A DNA stretch of 64,000 nucleotides from Dromiciops gliroides (taxonomy: Eukaryota; Chordata; Mammalia; Microbiotheria; Microbiotheriidae): NCBI RefSeq assembly GCF_019393635.1, contig NC_057861.1, forward strand, positions 167,998,303 to 168,062,302. The letters are read 5' to 3'. Of this stretch, positions 24,580 through 38,400 are shown piece by piece. The notes under the pieces are model-generated. The model searched no databases and had not been told where the DNA came from. It saw only the letters and a list, made by a program, of their open reading frames with translations. Positions within the stretch are counted from its first letter, which is position 1. Each line of letters opens with the position of its first letter. The position numbers and the translations under genes are program-made.

Positions 24580-26444
24580 ATCTATGAATGATATCACCTA
24601 TTGAAAGTTCACAGACTCCAGGTTAAAAACTCCTGTTGTAGAAAACCTTTTTTCCAATTCTGAATGATCAGGTGCTAATATTGTTGTTATACAAATTTAT
24701 GTGTTCATATGGGGGTAAGGGTGAGGCATGTTGTATTTGGAGTGGGGTAGGGAAGACATAGCTGTGTAGAGACATAAACAAGTCTTTTGCCACTATGGGC
24801 AATTTTTTAAAATATAGGAAGTGTTACAAAGTTTTTAAAAACAGACAGAGAATTGTTTTGTGCATAGTAGCTATGCAATTTATATTTAGGAGAAGGGAAT
24901 AAGCATTTATATAGTGCCTACTATGTGCAAGGCACTGTGCTAAGCAATTTTTACAACATTATCTCATTGAGCTTCACTACAACCTTCATAGGTGGGTGCT
25001 ATCGTTATCTCCATTTTATAATTGAGGAAACTGAGGCAAACGGGTTAAGTGTTTTGCCCAGGGTCATACAACTAGTCAATGTCTAAGGCAAAATTTGAAA
25101 ATCAGGTCTTCTGTCTCCAGGGCTGGCACTCTTATCTACTGCACATCAACTGCCTTTATTCGATAACTGATTCTTTCCACTCTTCTTGTTCAGTTTATTG
25201 TTCTAACAATAAGCTTTCCATAGACTCTGCTAATCTGAGTTCCTGCCCCTCCTTTTTTTCTAGCAAAAGGGAATATTATCTAAATGCATGATCTTTTCAT
25301 TGGTGCATACACACATCATTATTAGGCAGCTAGGTGGTTCCGTGGATAAAGCCCTGGGCATGGAGTCAGGAAGTCCCGAGTTCAAATATGACCTCATACA
25401 CTTACTAGCTGTGTGATCCTGGACAAGTCACTTAACCTCTGTTTGCCTTAACCCACTGAAGAAGAAAATAGCAAACCACCCTGGTATCTTTGCCAAGAAA
25501 ACCCCATGGACAGTATGACCCACCAGGTCATGAAGAGGTGGACACAGCTGAACAATAGTAACAACATACTTTTCAGGATTCTTTCTGAATACTTTAAATT
25601 AAGAATTGTCAGATATAAAATTTCCTTTCTAGGCATAAAGTTCAGTTTTGGGAATATAGATATAAAAGCTTGATAGAACTGTTTTTGTTTTCCTGTTTTT
25701 AAAAAATAAATCCTTGTTAGTTTCTGGTTGTAAATTAGTTGCTTAGAGAACAGCATAAACTTTTAGCTGACTATGGTACTTTGACAAAACTGATACAGTG
25801 CATTTAATATTTATGTCAAGTTTTATGAAGAGGGCTAGTCCACAGCAACAAAGTGAAAAAAAAAAAGATTGAACCAAGACTCTACTAATAAAGTAAAAGA
25901 AGACTTTCTTAAGCCCCCAACCCTTAGTTACCTGAAAGAATGTAGCAGCCAGTAGTACTGTAATTGTTTCAAGTCCCCTTCCCTGTCCTTAATGTATCTA
26001 TAGAAGTCACATAATTAGAGATTTTTTTTTTCTCTTGGTAAAACAACTCAAAGAATGTTAGGACACAGGGATTTTAAAGGTTATTTGGTTCAATCCTTCT
26101 TTTTACAAATCGGAGGCTTATTCTTTTTCTATTTCATTTCCTTTTTCCTTTTTCCCCTCATGGAGGGAGGTGGGACTGTGATAGAGGATAGGGAAAGGGT
26201 AACAAAAGAAAAAAGAAAAGAAGGTCATTGAGACATCTCTAAAAAAATAGGGAACAGGAAAAAGGCTGGAAAGAAGTACAAACAGTATAGCTTCAAAGGC
26301 AACAAGTTGAATTTATCACATACATAAAAAGAAAAGCAAGCTGTTTTATACACACACATGTGTTTATATGTATATATATATACCTATACCTATACATACA
26401 TACATACACACATACATACACACATACATACATACATACATACA

Positions 26445-26475
<31 letters not shown>

Positions 26476-29400
26476 TAAGGGAATGGAATATATATACACA
26501 CACATATATAACCTTTTTTTTTTGTTCTGTATTAATGGAAATGCCCATTTGGCGTTTCTTGTTTATAATATGATAAAAATTAAAAAGAAAAAAGACAACA
26601 GAGGTCCAGAGCAAAGCTGGTTGGAAACTATCCAAGGTTGTTAGTGGTGGAGCCATCATGAAAAGCCAGATCTCCTCTCCCCTAGTCCAATGCTTTGTCC
26701 ACTTTCCTATCTGTGCAGCAAAAACTTTGAGATCTTGCATTCTGGTGAGGTGGTCCTCTCATATTTTTCTCAGAGGATTTCCTCAGTTGTAAAATATGGA
26801 AGGCCCCTTTTGTTTTCCAGTGTGATACAGTGGACAGGACTGTGGTCTGGACTTAGAGGATGAATAGAAACTTCTTGAGAAGAGGGGCTGTTTCCTTTTT
26901 TCTTTTCTTTTCTTTCTTTTTTTTTTTTTTTTGCTTTTATATCCTTAGTGTCTAGTCAGAGTCTGACACATAGCAGGTGCCTAATAAGTGCTTGTTGATT
27001 GATCAAAACTATCTTACTTGGATGAGTCATTTAGCCTTATCTATAAAATAAGGAATTATACCTCAGAGGTCCCTTTCAGCCATGATTGATTATACAATTA
27101 GAAATAGCACCTCTGGTATAATACATTTTAAAAAATAGTAAGGCAAAGAATTTAGAAATAGAAATTTCAAAAGGCACTCCTAGAAGATATTATTATTATT
27201 TCCTCCCCAGTTAGTAACTGATCAAGAAACATTTTCTAAACTTCTATTTTGTGCCAGGCATGGTACTAGGCATTAGAGATTCAGATATAAAAAAAGGAGA
27301 CAATTCTTGGACTCAAGGGACTTCCATTCTATTAGGAAAGTAGCTAGACATTCTTTGGTATGTGAAATTACATAAATCCTTTTGTATTCCCACCACTCGA
27401 AGACAGGCTTCAACAGTTTTCTTTACCTCTAAGAACTAAAAAACATTTTTACATGAAAGGTCTATTTTATTTTAAAGAACAGAGAGCATTATGATTCAGA
27501 CGTTAATTGGAATTTCATACAAGTTGAGACAGCAAGTGAAAACTTCTTAGCTGTGAGCAGTGATAAAAATTTTCCATTAGTTTATATAATGAAGAGTACA
27601 GGAGAATGACTGCATTGATACAAAAGAATAATCTAAAATCCAGTAGGAAAATAGAATGAATGTAACTGTTAGTTGTCTGTCATGGAACAATATGGCTGGT
27701 GTCTGTTCAGTCTTTTGTGGTTCTTCAGGGTTCTAAGGATAAGCATGGTGATTGTGAAAAAATTTTCAGAAACTATCAGAAATTTACTAGATGAAGTACA
27801 TCTTTTGGACTAGTAATTAATTGGATTATAATGCAATAATGTTGGGTTTCAAATTATTTTTTTTAATAGCTTATGTTTTCCCAAGAAAATTGGGCCAAGC
27901 TGAAGAGTATATTCATTGTCTGCAGAGAGGGAAGATCTGTAGAAGAATGCTGAACTTGGAATTAGGAAGACTTGGATTCACATTTGACTTTAGTGTGTGA
28001 CTGGGCAAGTCACCAGCACCTTCTGGTTTTCAGATAAAATAGGGATAGTAGTACCTTTCTCAGAGGGTTATTGTGAGGTTCAGATGAGATAATCTGTCAA
28101 ATATTCTGCAAATTTTAAAGTGCTATAGGGATCTCATTTATTATTTTCCTTGTCTTTTCTCACACATGATACTAAACCAATGGGGGTTTTTGTTTGATTT
28201 TTACTAGTGGGCAATTGATTATGAGTTCGCTCTGAATTTGTCTGGTTCCCTCATTTAGAAGTACTGTTGTTTCTAGCTTGAGGATCCAATTATTATTAGC
28301 CTCTTGGAGAGGAAAGACTCCCAGTGAGAGGATAAAACCTGGTTATGGCAAAAAAAATGTCTTTTTTCTATATATTCCCTATATGATTTTTGTGGAAGGG
28401 TTGGAATTGGGGCTCTAGGAGGGGCTGAGTATAAAAGAGAATGCAGAGAAATAACCACTGTTCAGATAGTGTTAATTTATACACCACTAATAATACTGGA
28501 TGTTACATCTTGATCTCTTGTTGTGTGTGCCTTGCATTCCTTTTACGTTAAACTGTAGTAGGTGCAGCTATTTCATTAGGTCTTTTAACAAATTTAAAGT
28601 AAAAACTCTGTATTAGCCTATAGTTTTAGCTATGCCATGGGACAAAGGGGCCTCTTGTTTATAGTGGTACATTTTACTAAAAGGTATAGTTTGTAGTATT
28701 GTTACCAAGTTATAGTATATTTGCTCCCCCAAAAGTGCCCAATTAGAAATATATGTATGCTTGGTGGGTGTTCCCTTAAAGAAAGATATTTTCCTAGGGT
28801 CAATCTGGAAGAAATTTTATAACTTTTTCTACATTAAGGACAAATTTAATTGGCCAGTGCTTTTCCTGTGACCTTCCCAATGTTTTTTTTATCATTATTT
28901 TTTACTTCTGCCATTGTTGAATGAAAGCACTTCCTCACTCATCAGCCAGATTTTTCTTCAGTTCCCCTTGTCCCTAAAGTCATCATGCTTATTTATCATA
29001 GCCTAATCTGTTCCTATAGTGAGATTTATGATGTTGAAGACTCAACACTATGATTCACCACAGGAAAAAGTGTTATCTAATCTGCATTGTGTGGGAATAT
29101 GTATTACATAATTTATAATAATTTTGTTGCAATTTTTCTTTAATGCAACCATTCCTTTCTCCCCCTTTCTTATTGTTTCATCAGTCAAACTGGCGGCACA
29201 ATGTGCAGGCACCAGAACCAGAACACAATCCAGGAGCTTCTGCAGAACTGTGCTGACTGCTTGATGCGGGCTGAGCTCATCGTTCAACCTGTGAGTTATC
29301 TTTATCTTTAGCAAAGCTATCAGAGGAACTTCTGTTACTTTTGCCCATTAGACACTACTTAACTCTGTCAGAGACTCCTTTTTCAGCAGATCTCTTTCAG

Positions 29401-32400
29401 ATGACCTCATAATGGGAGCTGCCCTTTTATGGTACAGACTGGAGTGGAATTTGTATCTTCTTATTTAATTTTTCATGTTAACTGATTAAATTACTAGCTC
29501 TAATATATTGCCTGACAAATATTAGATCAGTCTCAGTTCACAGAATTTTGGAGCTGGAAAGGACTTTAATTTCAATATTCATTTAGTTTAGAGAATATTT
29601 TGATATCCTGGTTCATTAGTTTGATTTATTTATTTGAAAAATAATTCATTCTTATATTAATTCCCATTAATATATTCTCCTCAGTGGAAATAGGCTTCTG
29701 GAAATCAGAGAAGAAAGAGAGTATATTCATTCACCACATAAAATTCCAGGATAAGAAGGTAGCAACTATAGGCTGGTTAAGAAAGCCATTCTTGTGGGCA
29801 AGTTGTTTAGCAAAACAGTATGAGATTGTTTATTTTTTATGTCAATAAAAACTGTTCATAAAGAATTATATGTTTAACAAATCCCCAAATAGCCTGGCCT
29901 TTTCTTTTTTCTTTCTTTCTTTTTTTTTTTGTGTGTGAGGCAATTGGGGTTAAGTGACTTGCCCAGGGTCACGCAGCTAGTAAGTGTCAAGTGTCTGAAG
30001 CAGGATTTGAACTCAGGTCCTCCTGAATCCAGGGCTGGTGCTCTGTCCACTGCCCACCTAGCTACCCCACATCCTGACCTTTTAAAGGACATTTTACCAA
30101 ATATCCTATTTTTTTTTAATATTAAACTTGTTGTTCAAGATCAGGCAATGTCTCTGAATTCAGGAATTTCAGCTGAGAATTCTTTACTTTTTCTGGTTCA
30201 TGCTAAATCCAAAAAAGTACATTTTTACACATCAATCTAGTTCATTAAGTATTTAAGTAATTCACAAAGCATTTGATTTTTATTTCAGCTTTAGTTTTGT
30301 TCATAAAAATATTTGGGTTCTGTTTGGAGTGCAGCAAGTCAGTTCCATCATGGATTTTGATTTGACTTTTGATTAATGCCTCTGGTATGATAGTTTGAAA
30401 TATAATACTATGACATCAAAGTTCACCTCCTGAATGTTATCCTTCAGAAGGAGGAAATGTCCTTGGGATAGTTTAATAATGAACACATAACATAGCTTTT
30501 AAAATTCTTTACAACTACCATGACTGTTACTGTTTTATTACTGTGGGTGGTACTAAAAATGTACCTGCATCATGTCATTTGTGCCCTCTTCCCATATGAA
30601 TTTAATTGGAGATATGATAAATAGGATTTTACTATTAGTAACTAACTAGTAGTTAATATATTTAAAGTTTAAGTTTGGAATAAAGATGTAAAATTAAGGC
30701 TTGTTTCAAAAAACAAAAAAGAGGGGAGCAGCTAGGTGGCACAGTGGATAAAGCATTGGCCCTGGATTCAGGAGGACCTGAGTTCAGATCCGGACTCAGA
30801 CACTTGACACTTACTAGCTGTGTGACCCTGGGCAAGTCACTTAACCCTCACTGACCCACAAAAACCAAAAAAACAAAAACCAAAAACAAACAAAAACAAA
30901 GAAGAGAAGAATTCAGAGTCTGAATGGTACTTTTTCCATGTATCCAGCCATATATACATATAAGCTCATCTTTCTTTAATAGAAAAAAGGAAGAGTATGC
31001 AATTAAACTGAGGTTTCCTTGTGTGCCACCAGTGATATTTACTTAGTCTTTAGTGGAAATCAATCACATGTACTTTGTGGCTGTTCTCTTTTCCATTTAT
31101 GGACTTCAGGGATTTCATTTTCCTTCTCCCTCTACCCCAAATCTATCATTGGTATGTGTCCAAAACATACAAATTAAAACAAGGAAGAGAATAATTTCAA
31201 AATAAGATCATTCATGTCACTGCAATGGCATAACTGTCTGCCCTTTTGCCTATGGACAGAGACAGCTTTCTGTTTAAGAAGTAAAATGGCTGGTATAGGT
31301 AACACCATTACATACTTTATTTTTCTTAGGAAAGCTTGTGGGTTTGATAAAATGCGGAATGACTTCTTGAAGGTGAGGGGGGAAAGTCATTCAGTAGAAG
31401 GAAAAGGTTAGACCAAACTGTTTAATTACCCCCTGTTGATTTATGTACTACTGATTTTGTATTACATAACTAGTAAAGCAAACCCACTAGAGTTACTATC
31501 AATAAATGTGACTTATTGGTATTTGAAAAACAAAAATGAAGTGGGATGATTTTGTCAGCTAAAGAGTCCATCAATAATGCCTATTATTGATGCAATAGAA
31601 AGAATTTAAGATTTGGGGTCAGTGGCTCTGGATTTAAGTGCTGATATGAACATTAACTACGTGTGTCCTTGAACAAGTAATTAACCTCCTTAAGCTTAAT
31701 TTTTCTTCCCCCTTGAATACTAAAATTGGACTAGTTAAGTTCTAGGATCACCAAATAAAAATAAATGAATAGGGGCAGCTAGGTGGCACAGTGGATAGAG
31801 CACTGGCCCTGGAGTCAGGAGGCCCTAAGTTCAAATCTGACCTCAGACACTTGATACTTACTAGCTATGTGACTTTGGGCAAGTCACTTAACCCTAATTG
31901 CCTCACCCAAATAAAACAAACAAATGAATGAATGAATGAATGAATAAATCTTGCAGTGAAGTCAACGTCCATAGTTGCAAGGACGCTTACGTATTGTCCT
32001 CACTCCATTGCATTTCTCTTTCAAAGTTGTTTGTTGTTTTCTGTTTAGTCATTTTCAGTCATGTCTGACTCTTTGTGAACCCTTTTGTAGTTTTCTTAGC
32101 AAAGATACTAGAGCAGTTTGCCATTTCTTTCTCCAGCTCATTTTCAGATGAAGAAACTGAGGCAAATAGGGTTAAGTTCCTTGCCCAGGGTCACACAACT
32201 AGTAAGTATCTGAAGTTAGCTTTGAACTCAGAAAGATGAGTCTTCCTGACTGCAGCCCTGGCATTCTATCCACTGTGTCACCTAGCTGCCCCATCTCATT
32301 CAGTGGGAGAATGACAGATGAGTCTTTAGCTCATTGACATACAGGAGATACTCAGGTTATAAGTAGCTTTTGAAAAGCTAGTGAAACTTCAAGCAATTAT

Positions 32401-35400
32401 TGAAAAGTAGCTGGCTTATAGATTTTCATGGTGTGAAATTGGGTTTGTTCCTCTTCTTCCTCCCACTATCAAATTATTAAGATTATTTTCTTTTAAAAAT
32501 TTGGTGCAGTTAGGTGGGGGGAATTTATGGCATTTGCCAATATCTGTAAAAGAACAAATTAAGTAGTGTTATCTGCTTAAATTAGCATATATGGAGTTTC
32601 CTTTTGGGAAATTTTATATCAATTATGTGTATCCTTTCTCTCAGGAGCTGAAATATGGAGATGGTATACAGCTGGGTCGGAGTAGAGAACTGGATGAATG
32701 TTTTGCTCAAGCCAATGACCAGATGGAAATCACTGACAGCCTAATCAGAGAGATGCGGCAAATGGGCCAACCCTGTGATGCCTATCAGAAAAGGTATTAC
32801 CAATGTTGAGTGTTCAGAGGAAAGCCTAGATTCCATCATTTAAAAAAAAAATTCTAGCAAGTTCAGTTATATTCTTCCCATGGCACATGTTTTCAGTTAG
32901 AATGGATGCTTCCTTTAAGGAAGCAAGCCCTCCCAATATACAACGATTCTGGTTGAAAAAAGTATTTGTGTTGTGTTTGTCTGCTTTGGATGTCTTTAAT
33001 ATATATCATTTGACATACCTCTAGAGGCAGCTAGGTGGCGCAGTGGATAGAGCAGCAGCCCTGGATTCAGGAGGACCTGAGTTCAAATGTGGACTCAGAC
33101 CCTTGACACTTACTAGCTGGGTGAGCCTGCGCAAGTCACTTAACCTCAATTGCCTTGTCCCCCCCCCCCCAAAAAAAAAGAAATATAAATGAAATACCTC
33201 TAAAAGAGATATAGAATGGATTTGGGGGGGGGGGTGAAGTTGCAAAGCAATTCTAAAGTGAAACTTAAATGATTTCTCCAAAAGGGGTAAACACGTGATT
33301 CATGTGCCAATGGTAAAGTATGGTTTTTATATTTGAAAAATAACAGTGGCTTACTTTGGGGGCAGGTAATTTTTAAATAAGAGAGCATATAAACCTTTAT
33401 TCAAAAGATGGTGGATGCTGTTGACTCTGTACTTCTTATTTACATTTTTAAAAAAACACTTATTGGCATATTTGTTTTTACACCACCCTCATTTCCAAAC
33501 ATAACTCTCTTCCTTCTGCTACCTAGACAGCCATCTCTGCTAGCAAAAAAATTTTAAAAAGAGACAAAAGGAAAAAAAAATAGTTCTGAAAGTTTCATCA
33601 TCACACCACCAGACCTGACAGCATCTACAGTGTTTCATACTCATAGTCCCTCTATTCTCCAGTGAAAGGATGAAAGTGTATTTTTTCATCTCTTCCTTGT
33701 AGTTAAGCTGGACCATTGGTTAAATGGCATTCACTTTCATTTTTCCTCCCTCCATTTACATTGTTTTCATTGTGTATGTCATTTCCCTAGTTCTACTTTC
33801 TTCACTTTACATCAGTTCATATAAGTCTTCTTATGTTTCTTCGTATCCCTCATTTATCATTTCTAATAGTATGGTTACGTTCCATTGCATTCAGGAGCAC
33901 AGTTTGTTTAGCAGTTTAGTTTATAGGCATACACTTTGTTTCTCATTCTTTGCTCTTGACTTCTTGAGAATGAATTTTTAAAATGAGACTCTTCTATTTG
34001 AAAAAAAAAAGTCATTCAAATGATTTCTAGATTGACTTTGTGTTCCATGAGAACAAAAGACCAAACAATGAGTCTTGAGATTAAAGAGAGAGAGGTTCTA
34101 CCAGCTTGGCCAATGACAGTTATATTTTCCATCATGCTGTTTTATGCTTTAATTGTCTTGAGGTTTTGTTTTGACAAAGGTTTAGTCAATGTATTCATGA
34201 TGTAGGTAAGCAAATTTAAGCACTGCTAGCTTGTGCTTTCAGACTTTTCAGAGTCAAAGGAGACTCCAGGACACCTTCTTGACCTTCTATAATTATTTCC
34301 TTTTCCTTTCAGATTACTCCAGCTTCAGGAACAAATGCGTGCCCTTTATAAAGCCATTAGTGCTCCCCGAGTAAGAAAGGCCAGCTCCAGGGGTGGTGGA
34401 GGATACACTTGTCAGAGTGGCTCTGGGTGGGACGAATTTACCAAGCGCCTCACCAGTGATTGTTTGGGATGGATGAGACAACAAAGGGTAAGCATTTTTC
34501 TGAGGAAACTTATTAATCTGGTCCTTACAGACCACAAAACAGGGACCTGAGAGAGTATTCTTTTGCTAAGTGAGATTGAATAGGGTCTGAGACCACATTG
34601 TGCATGCATATATTACAGTGAATGCTGAGATCATATAGTAGAGTAGATTGCATCCTGAAGCAGAGATTTTTGGTGTTTATCTCTTGTATTTTTCCCTTTC
34701 TGTGCCATTTATAAATGAGTTTAATGCTCTTCCATTAAGAAGAATATATTCATCCAGATCTGTTCTTTTCTATGTGGGTCCAAGATGTCAGCTTCAATCA
34801 TATGAGGTTTTTGTATATACAAAGTCTCAGTCTTGTATAGTCCTATAGAAATGAACTTGTTGGGCTACTGATGTAGGAGGAGAGTAAACTTAAAAATCTA
34901 CTCTGGTCTTGTCTCTAAGACCTGCTTTCCATTTCTTTTTATTTACCATTAGCTTGATGCCATTTCTAGTAGTTAATCATAACTTTTGCTATGTAATGTT
35001 AAACCCTCTATGAAGTCTAGACTTTATAGCTCAAGAACAAAGGTAGGGAATTGTTTTAAAAACTTAGCTACTTAAATAGACCTAGAATCAGCCTACATTG
35101 TTGCCATTATATATATATATGCATGGAGAATTGGTATTTATCTGTCTACTAACATAATATGAGAACATTGATTTCAGTGAATTGCTTAAGAAATCACTGT
35201 CATTATTTTATCATCATACTTAATGCATATTTAGTTACCACAACTGGTAGGATACAAAAAAAATGCCATAGGAATATACCCACTAATATCCTAAGGCATT
35301 TGTTTTTGGTTTTGTTTTTAAGATTTTTGCCTTACTTCATTTTTGTGATAAGTTTGGGTTTACTTTTTGAACAATTGCCGAACATTGTTAAGCATATTAA

Positions 35401-38400
35401 CAAATTAGATGAGCTCAGCCTGCATTAAAACCAGATATTCTTGTTTAGGCTTGTTGGTTGGTTACCTTATACTTGTGGTATGACATTGTCTTTTCATAGG
35501 AGGTCATTAGAGTAAGAGTAAAGTAAAATAATGAAAATTAAAATACACTCTGACCCTTTCCCTAGACCTGGAGTGTCTATAAAATATGTGTTTTTAACTC
35601 TAATTAGTGTTTTGTTATTTTAAATATCCATTACTTTCATAACTATCATGAACCAGTTGTCATAATGAGGTGTTTGGAATTTGATCTTGGAAATCTATTT
35701 TTGATGAACTGTAATTCTCAAAAATGGGCATATAACACAGAATGATGGTGGGAGTGGGAAGAGTGAGCATTTACAAATGTCTATATCTAGAAGACAGTTT
35801 TGTTATTTATCAGTGTCATGACAGATTTATAAGAGATAGTGTGGTGTAGTGGATAGAAAGTTGGCCTCTGAGTCATGGACGCATGAGTTCAAACCCTGCC
35901 TCTTATGTAATAACTGTGTGACCCTAAGCAAGTCACTTGACCTCTTAATGCTTTATACAACTCTCTAAGACAATACATTTCAGAGCTGTTGACCTGCATG
36001 GGCAGAGGGCATTACCTCATCTGATGTGACCAAGACCAGTGAAGACACAGGTCTAATCACTGTCCCTGTCCCACAAAAAATTTAACTGATGTTAACCTGT
36101 AACTAGGGCAGGTAGATGGTGCAGTGGATACAGTGCTAGGCCTGAAATAAGGAAGACTCATCTTCCTGGGTTCAGATCTGGCCTCTGATACTTATTAGCT
36201 ATGTGACTCTGGGCAACCCACTTAACCCTGTTTGCCTCAGTTTCCTTATTTGTAAAATGAGCTGGAGAAGGAAATGACAAACCATTCCAGTATCTTTGCC
36301 AAGAAAACCCCAAATGGGATCGTGAGGAGTTAGACACAATTGAACAACAACAGCCTGCAACTGTTTTAAAATGTTCTGATGTGATACTCTCTGATCCATG
36401 AGCTTTTCATCCAGCCAAACCTTTTCCCACTGAACACAGATTTTTTTCTTAGCATTTACAACATACACATCACAGTGTTCTGTACTGTAGGAATTACAAA
36501 GAAGGAAAAGAGGGAATATACACATGAAAAATTAAATAACTCAGTATATTATCAGTTGTCCCATGAGTGTCATGGGCAGTAAACACTATAGGAATTCAGA
36601 GAGATAAATAGTGATAAATAGTTGTGGGGAGGGAGGGAGGATTGAGCACTTGCAAATGTAATTGGTCTCCATCTAGAAGAGATTTATGATCTACAGTGAT
36701 AAAGGAGGACTTTGTGGAGATGGGTGGCTATGATCCTGGGCTTGAAGTCTAAGTAATGCATTAAGAGTCACTTACAGACTATAGCAGCAATTTTTTTTTT
36801 ATATATTTTTTGGTGAGGCAATTGGGGTTGAGTGACTTGCCTAGGGTCACATAGCTAGTAAGTGTTAAATGTCTGAGGCCAGATTTGAACTCAGGTCCTC
36901 CTGACTCCAGGGCCAGTGCTCTATCCACCTTATCACCTAGCTGCCCCCTATAGCAACAATTTTAATATTTTGATTACAGTTTTAGGCCACAGTCCCTGTA
37001 AAGTAGGTTAGTTATTATACTTTTCTTAACCCATAATGGGCAGTGTCATGAATATAACTGGGAAAGTAAGCTTGAAACTTATAGAAATTTTATTTTCTAT
37101 AATCATGCTTGGCCCAGTTCTTTAGCTTTTAATCAGCATTAGCTCCTATGCAAGCTAATTTAACCTTATAGAAATACCCTTGTAGCAAAAGTCCACCATT
37201 TTTAAATCAGGAGAAACTTGCCTTAGCAAATGAATAATGTTTCCTATCTTAAAGTGTCTAATGTCAGAAGGGTTATCAGAAGACACCTAATGAAACTATC
37301 ACTGTCCAAATAGCTATTCAGTGTTCCTTTCTCCTAGGGAACATTATCTTATCGTTTACTTAGTGGTTTGCCCCAGCATTCTCTCTTACCCTGTACTTCC
37401 TTGCCTTTTCTTTCCCAAGCACACAGCCTTGTATTCTGCATTTCAGTCCCCGGAGACTGAGTTGCAGTGCTCAATTCAAAAGATCTCTTTCTCTAACAGC
37501 AAAGTCCCTGGTAGAGCATACTTGGCTTCTTCACCTTTCTAAAGTTTTTGTTTTGTCTTTTCTTACTTGGTATTCCACTGATGGAAGACTCAGATTCTGT
37601 ACAGCTGGGTTAAATTCCCTGAGGTTGGCAATTATTGAGAGGCTCCAGCTTGGAAGGGTGCCGCAGCATGACCATGATGTTGTATTACACAGCTGGACTC
37701 TTTTGAAGGCTTGCTCCAGCTCATTGAGAAAGGGTCAAAGTTCTTTGTAATGTTTAGGTGTAGGACTCTGTGAAATGGCTTCATATTTTGAAAGCTTGCC
37801 AGGGTCTGTTTGAGCACAGGTGTGGCTCAGTGAAGTGGGTATGGCACTTGTTGCAAAGTCCTGAAAACAGCCCTCAGCTGAAAAGGTTTGCATTGGAAAT
37901 GAGTAATGGTGATTTGACAATTTGCAAATAATGTAAACACACACATATATATTTATGCATATATTTTATTTGTGTTTACACATTCTTTTTGCATTTATGT
38001 ACATATATTTAATTGTACATATTATATCATTATGTCATATAACATATATACACAGGCAGCTCGGTAGCACAGTGGATAGAGTGCTGGGCCTGGAATCAGG
38101 AAGACATCTTCCTGAGTTCAAATTTTGTGTCAGACAATAGCTGTGTGTACTTAATAGCTAGGCAAGTGATTTAACCTTGTTTGCCTCAGTTTCCTCATCT
38201 GTAAAATGGCAAACCACTTAAGTATCTTTGCTAAGAAAATCCTGGGGCAGCTAGGTGGCACAGTAGATAGAGCACCAGCCCTGGATTCAGGAGGAACTGA
38301 GTTCAAATCCAGCCTCAGACACATGAAACTTACTAGCTGTGTGACCCAGGGCAAGTCACTTAACCCCAATTGCCTCACCAAAAAAAGAAAAAAGAAAATC

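Larger units (their letters stand above)
29291..32644 (+). other. DSP: Intron 2
   Basis: 3.35 kb. Holds four SINEs (listed separately) and a weak MIR-like patch at about 31600-31710. The gaps 29291-29904, 30069-30720 and 30891-31600 show nothing else recognised. Confidence 0.6.
32794..34312 (+). other. DSP: Intron 3
   Basis: 1.5 kb with one SINE (33024-33193) and an old reverse L1 fragment (33436-33965). The pyrimidine-rich acceptor TTTCCTTTCAG precedes exon 4. Confidence 0.65.

Noticed and set aside
24504-24581. Regular repeat that might be taken for a CRISPR-like array
   Set aside because: It is a continuous TCTA microsatellite with no spacers, in a vertebrate intron.
26293-26740. Tyr/Cys/Val-rich and His/Thr-rich open frames
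   Set aside because: They are translations of the (CATA)n microsatellite.
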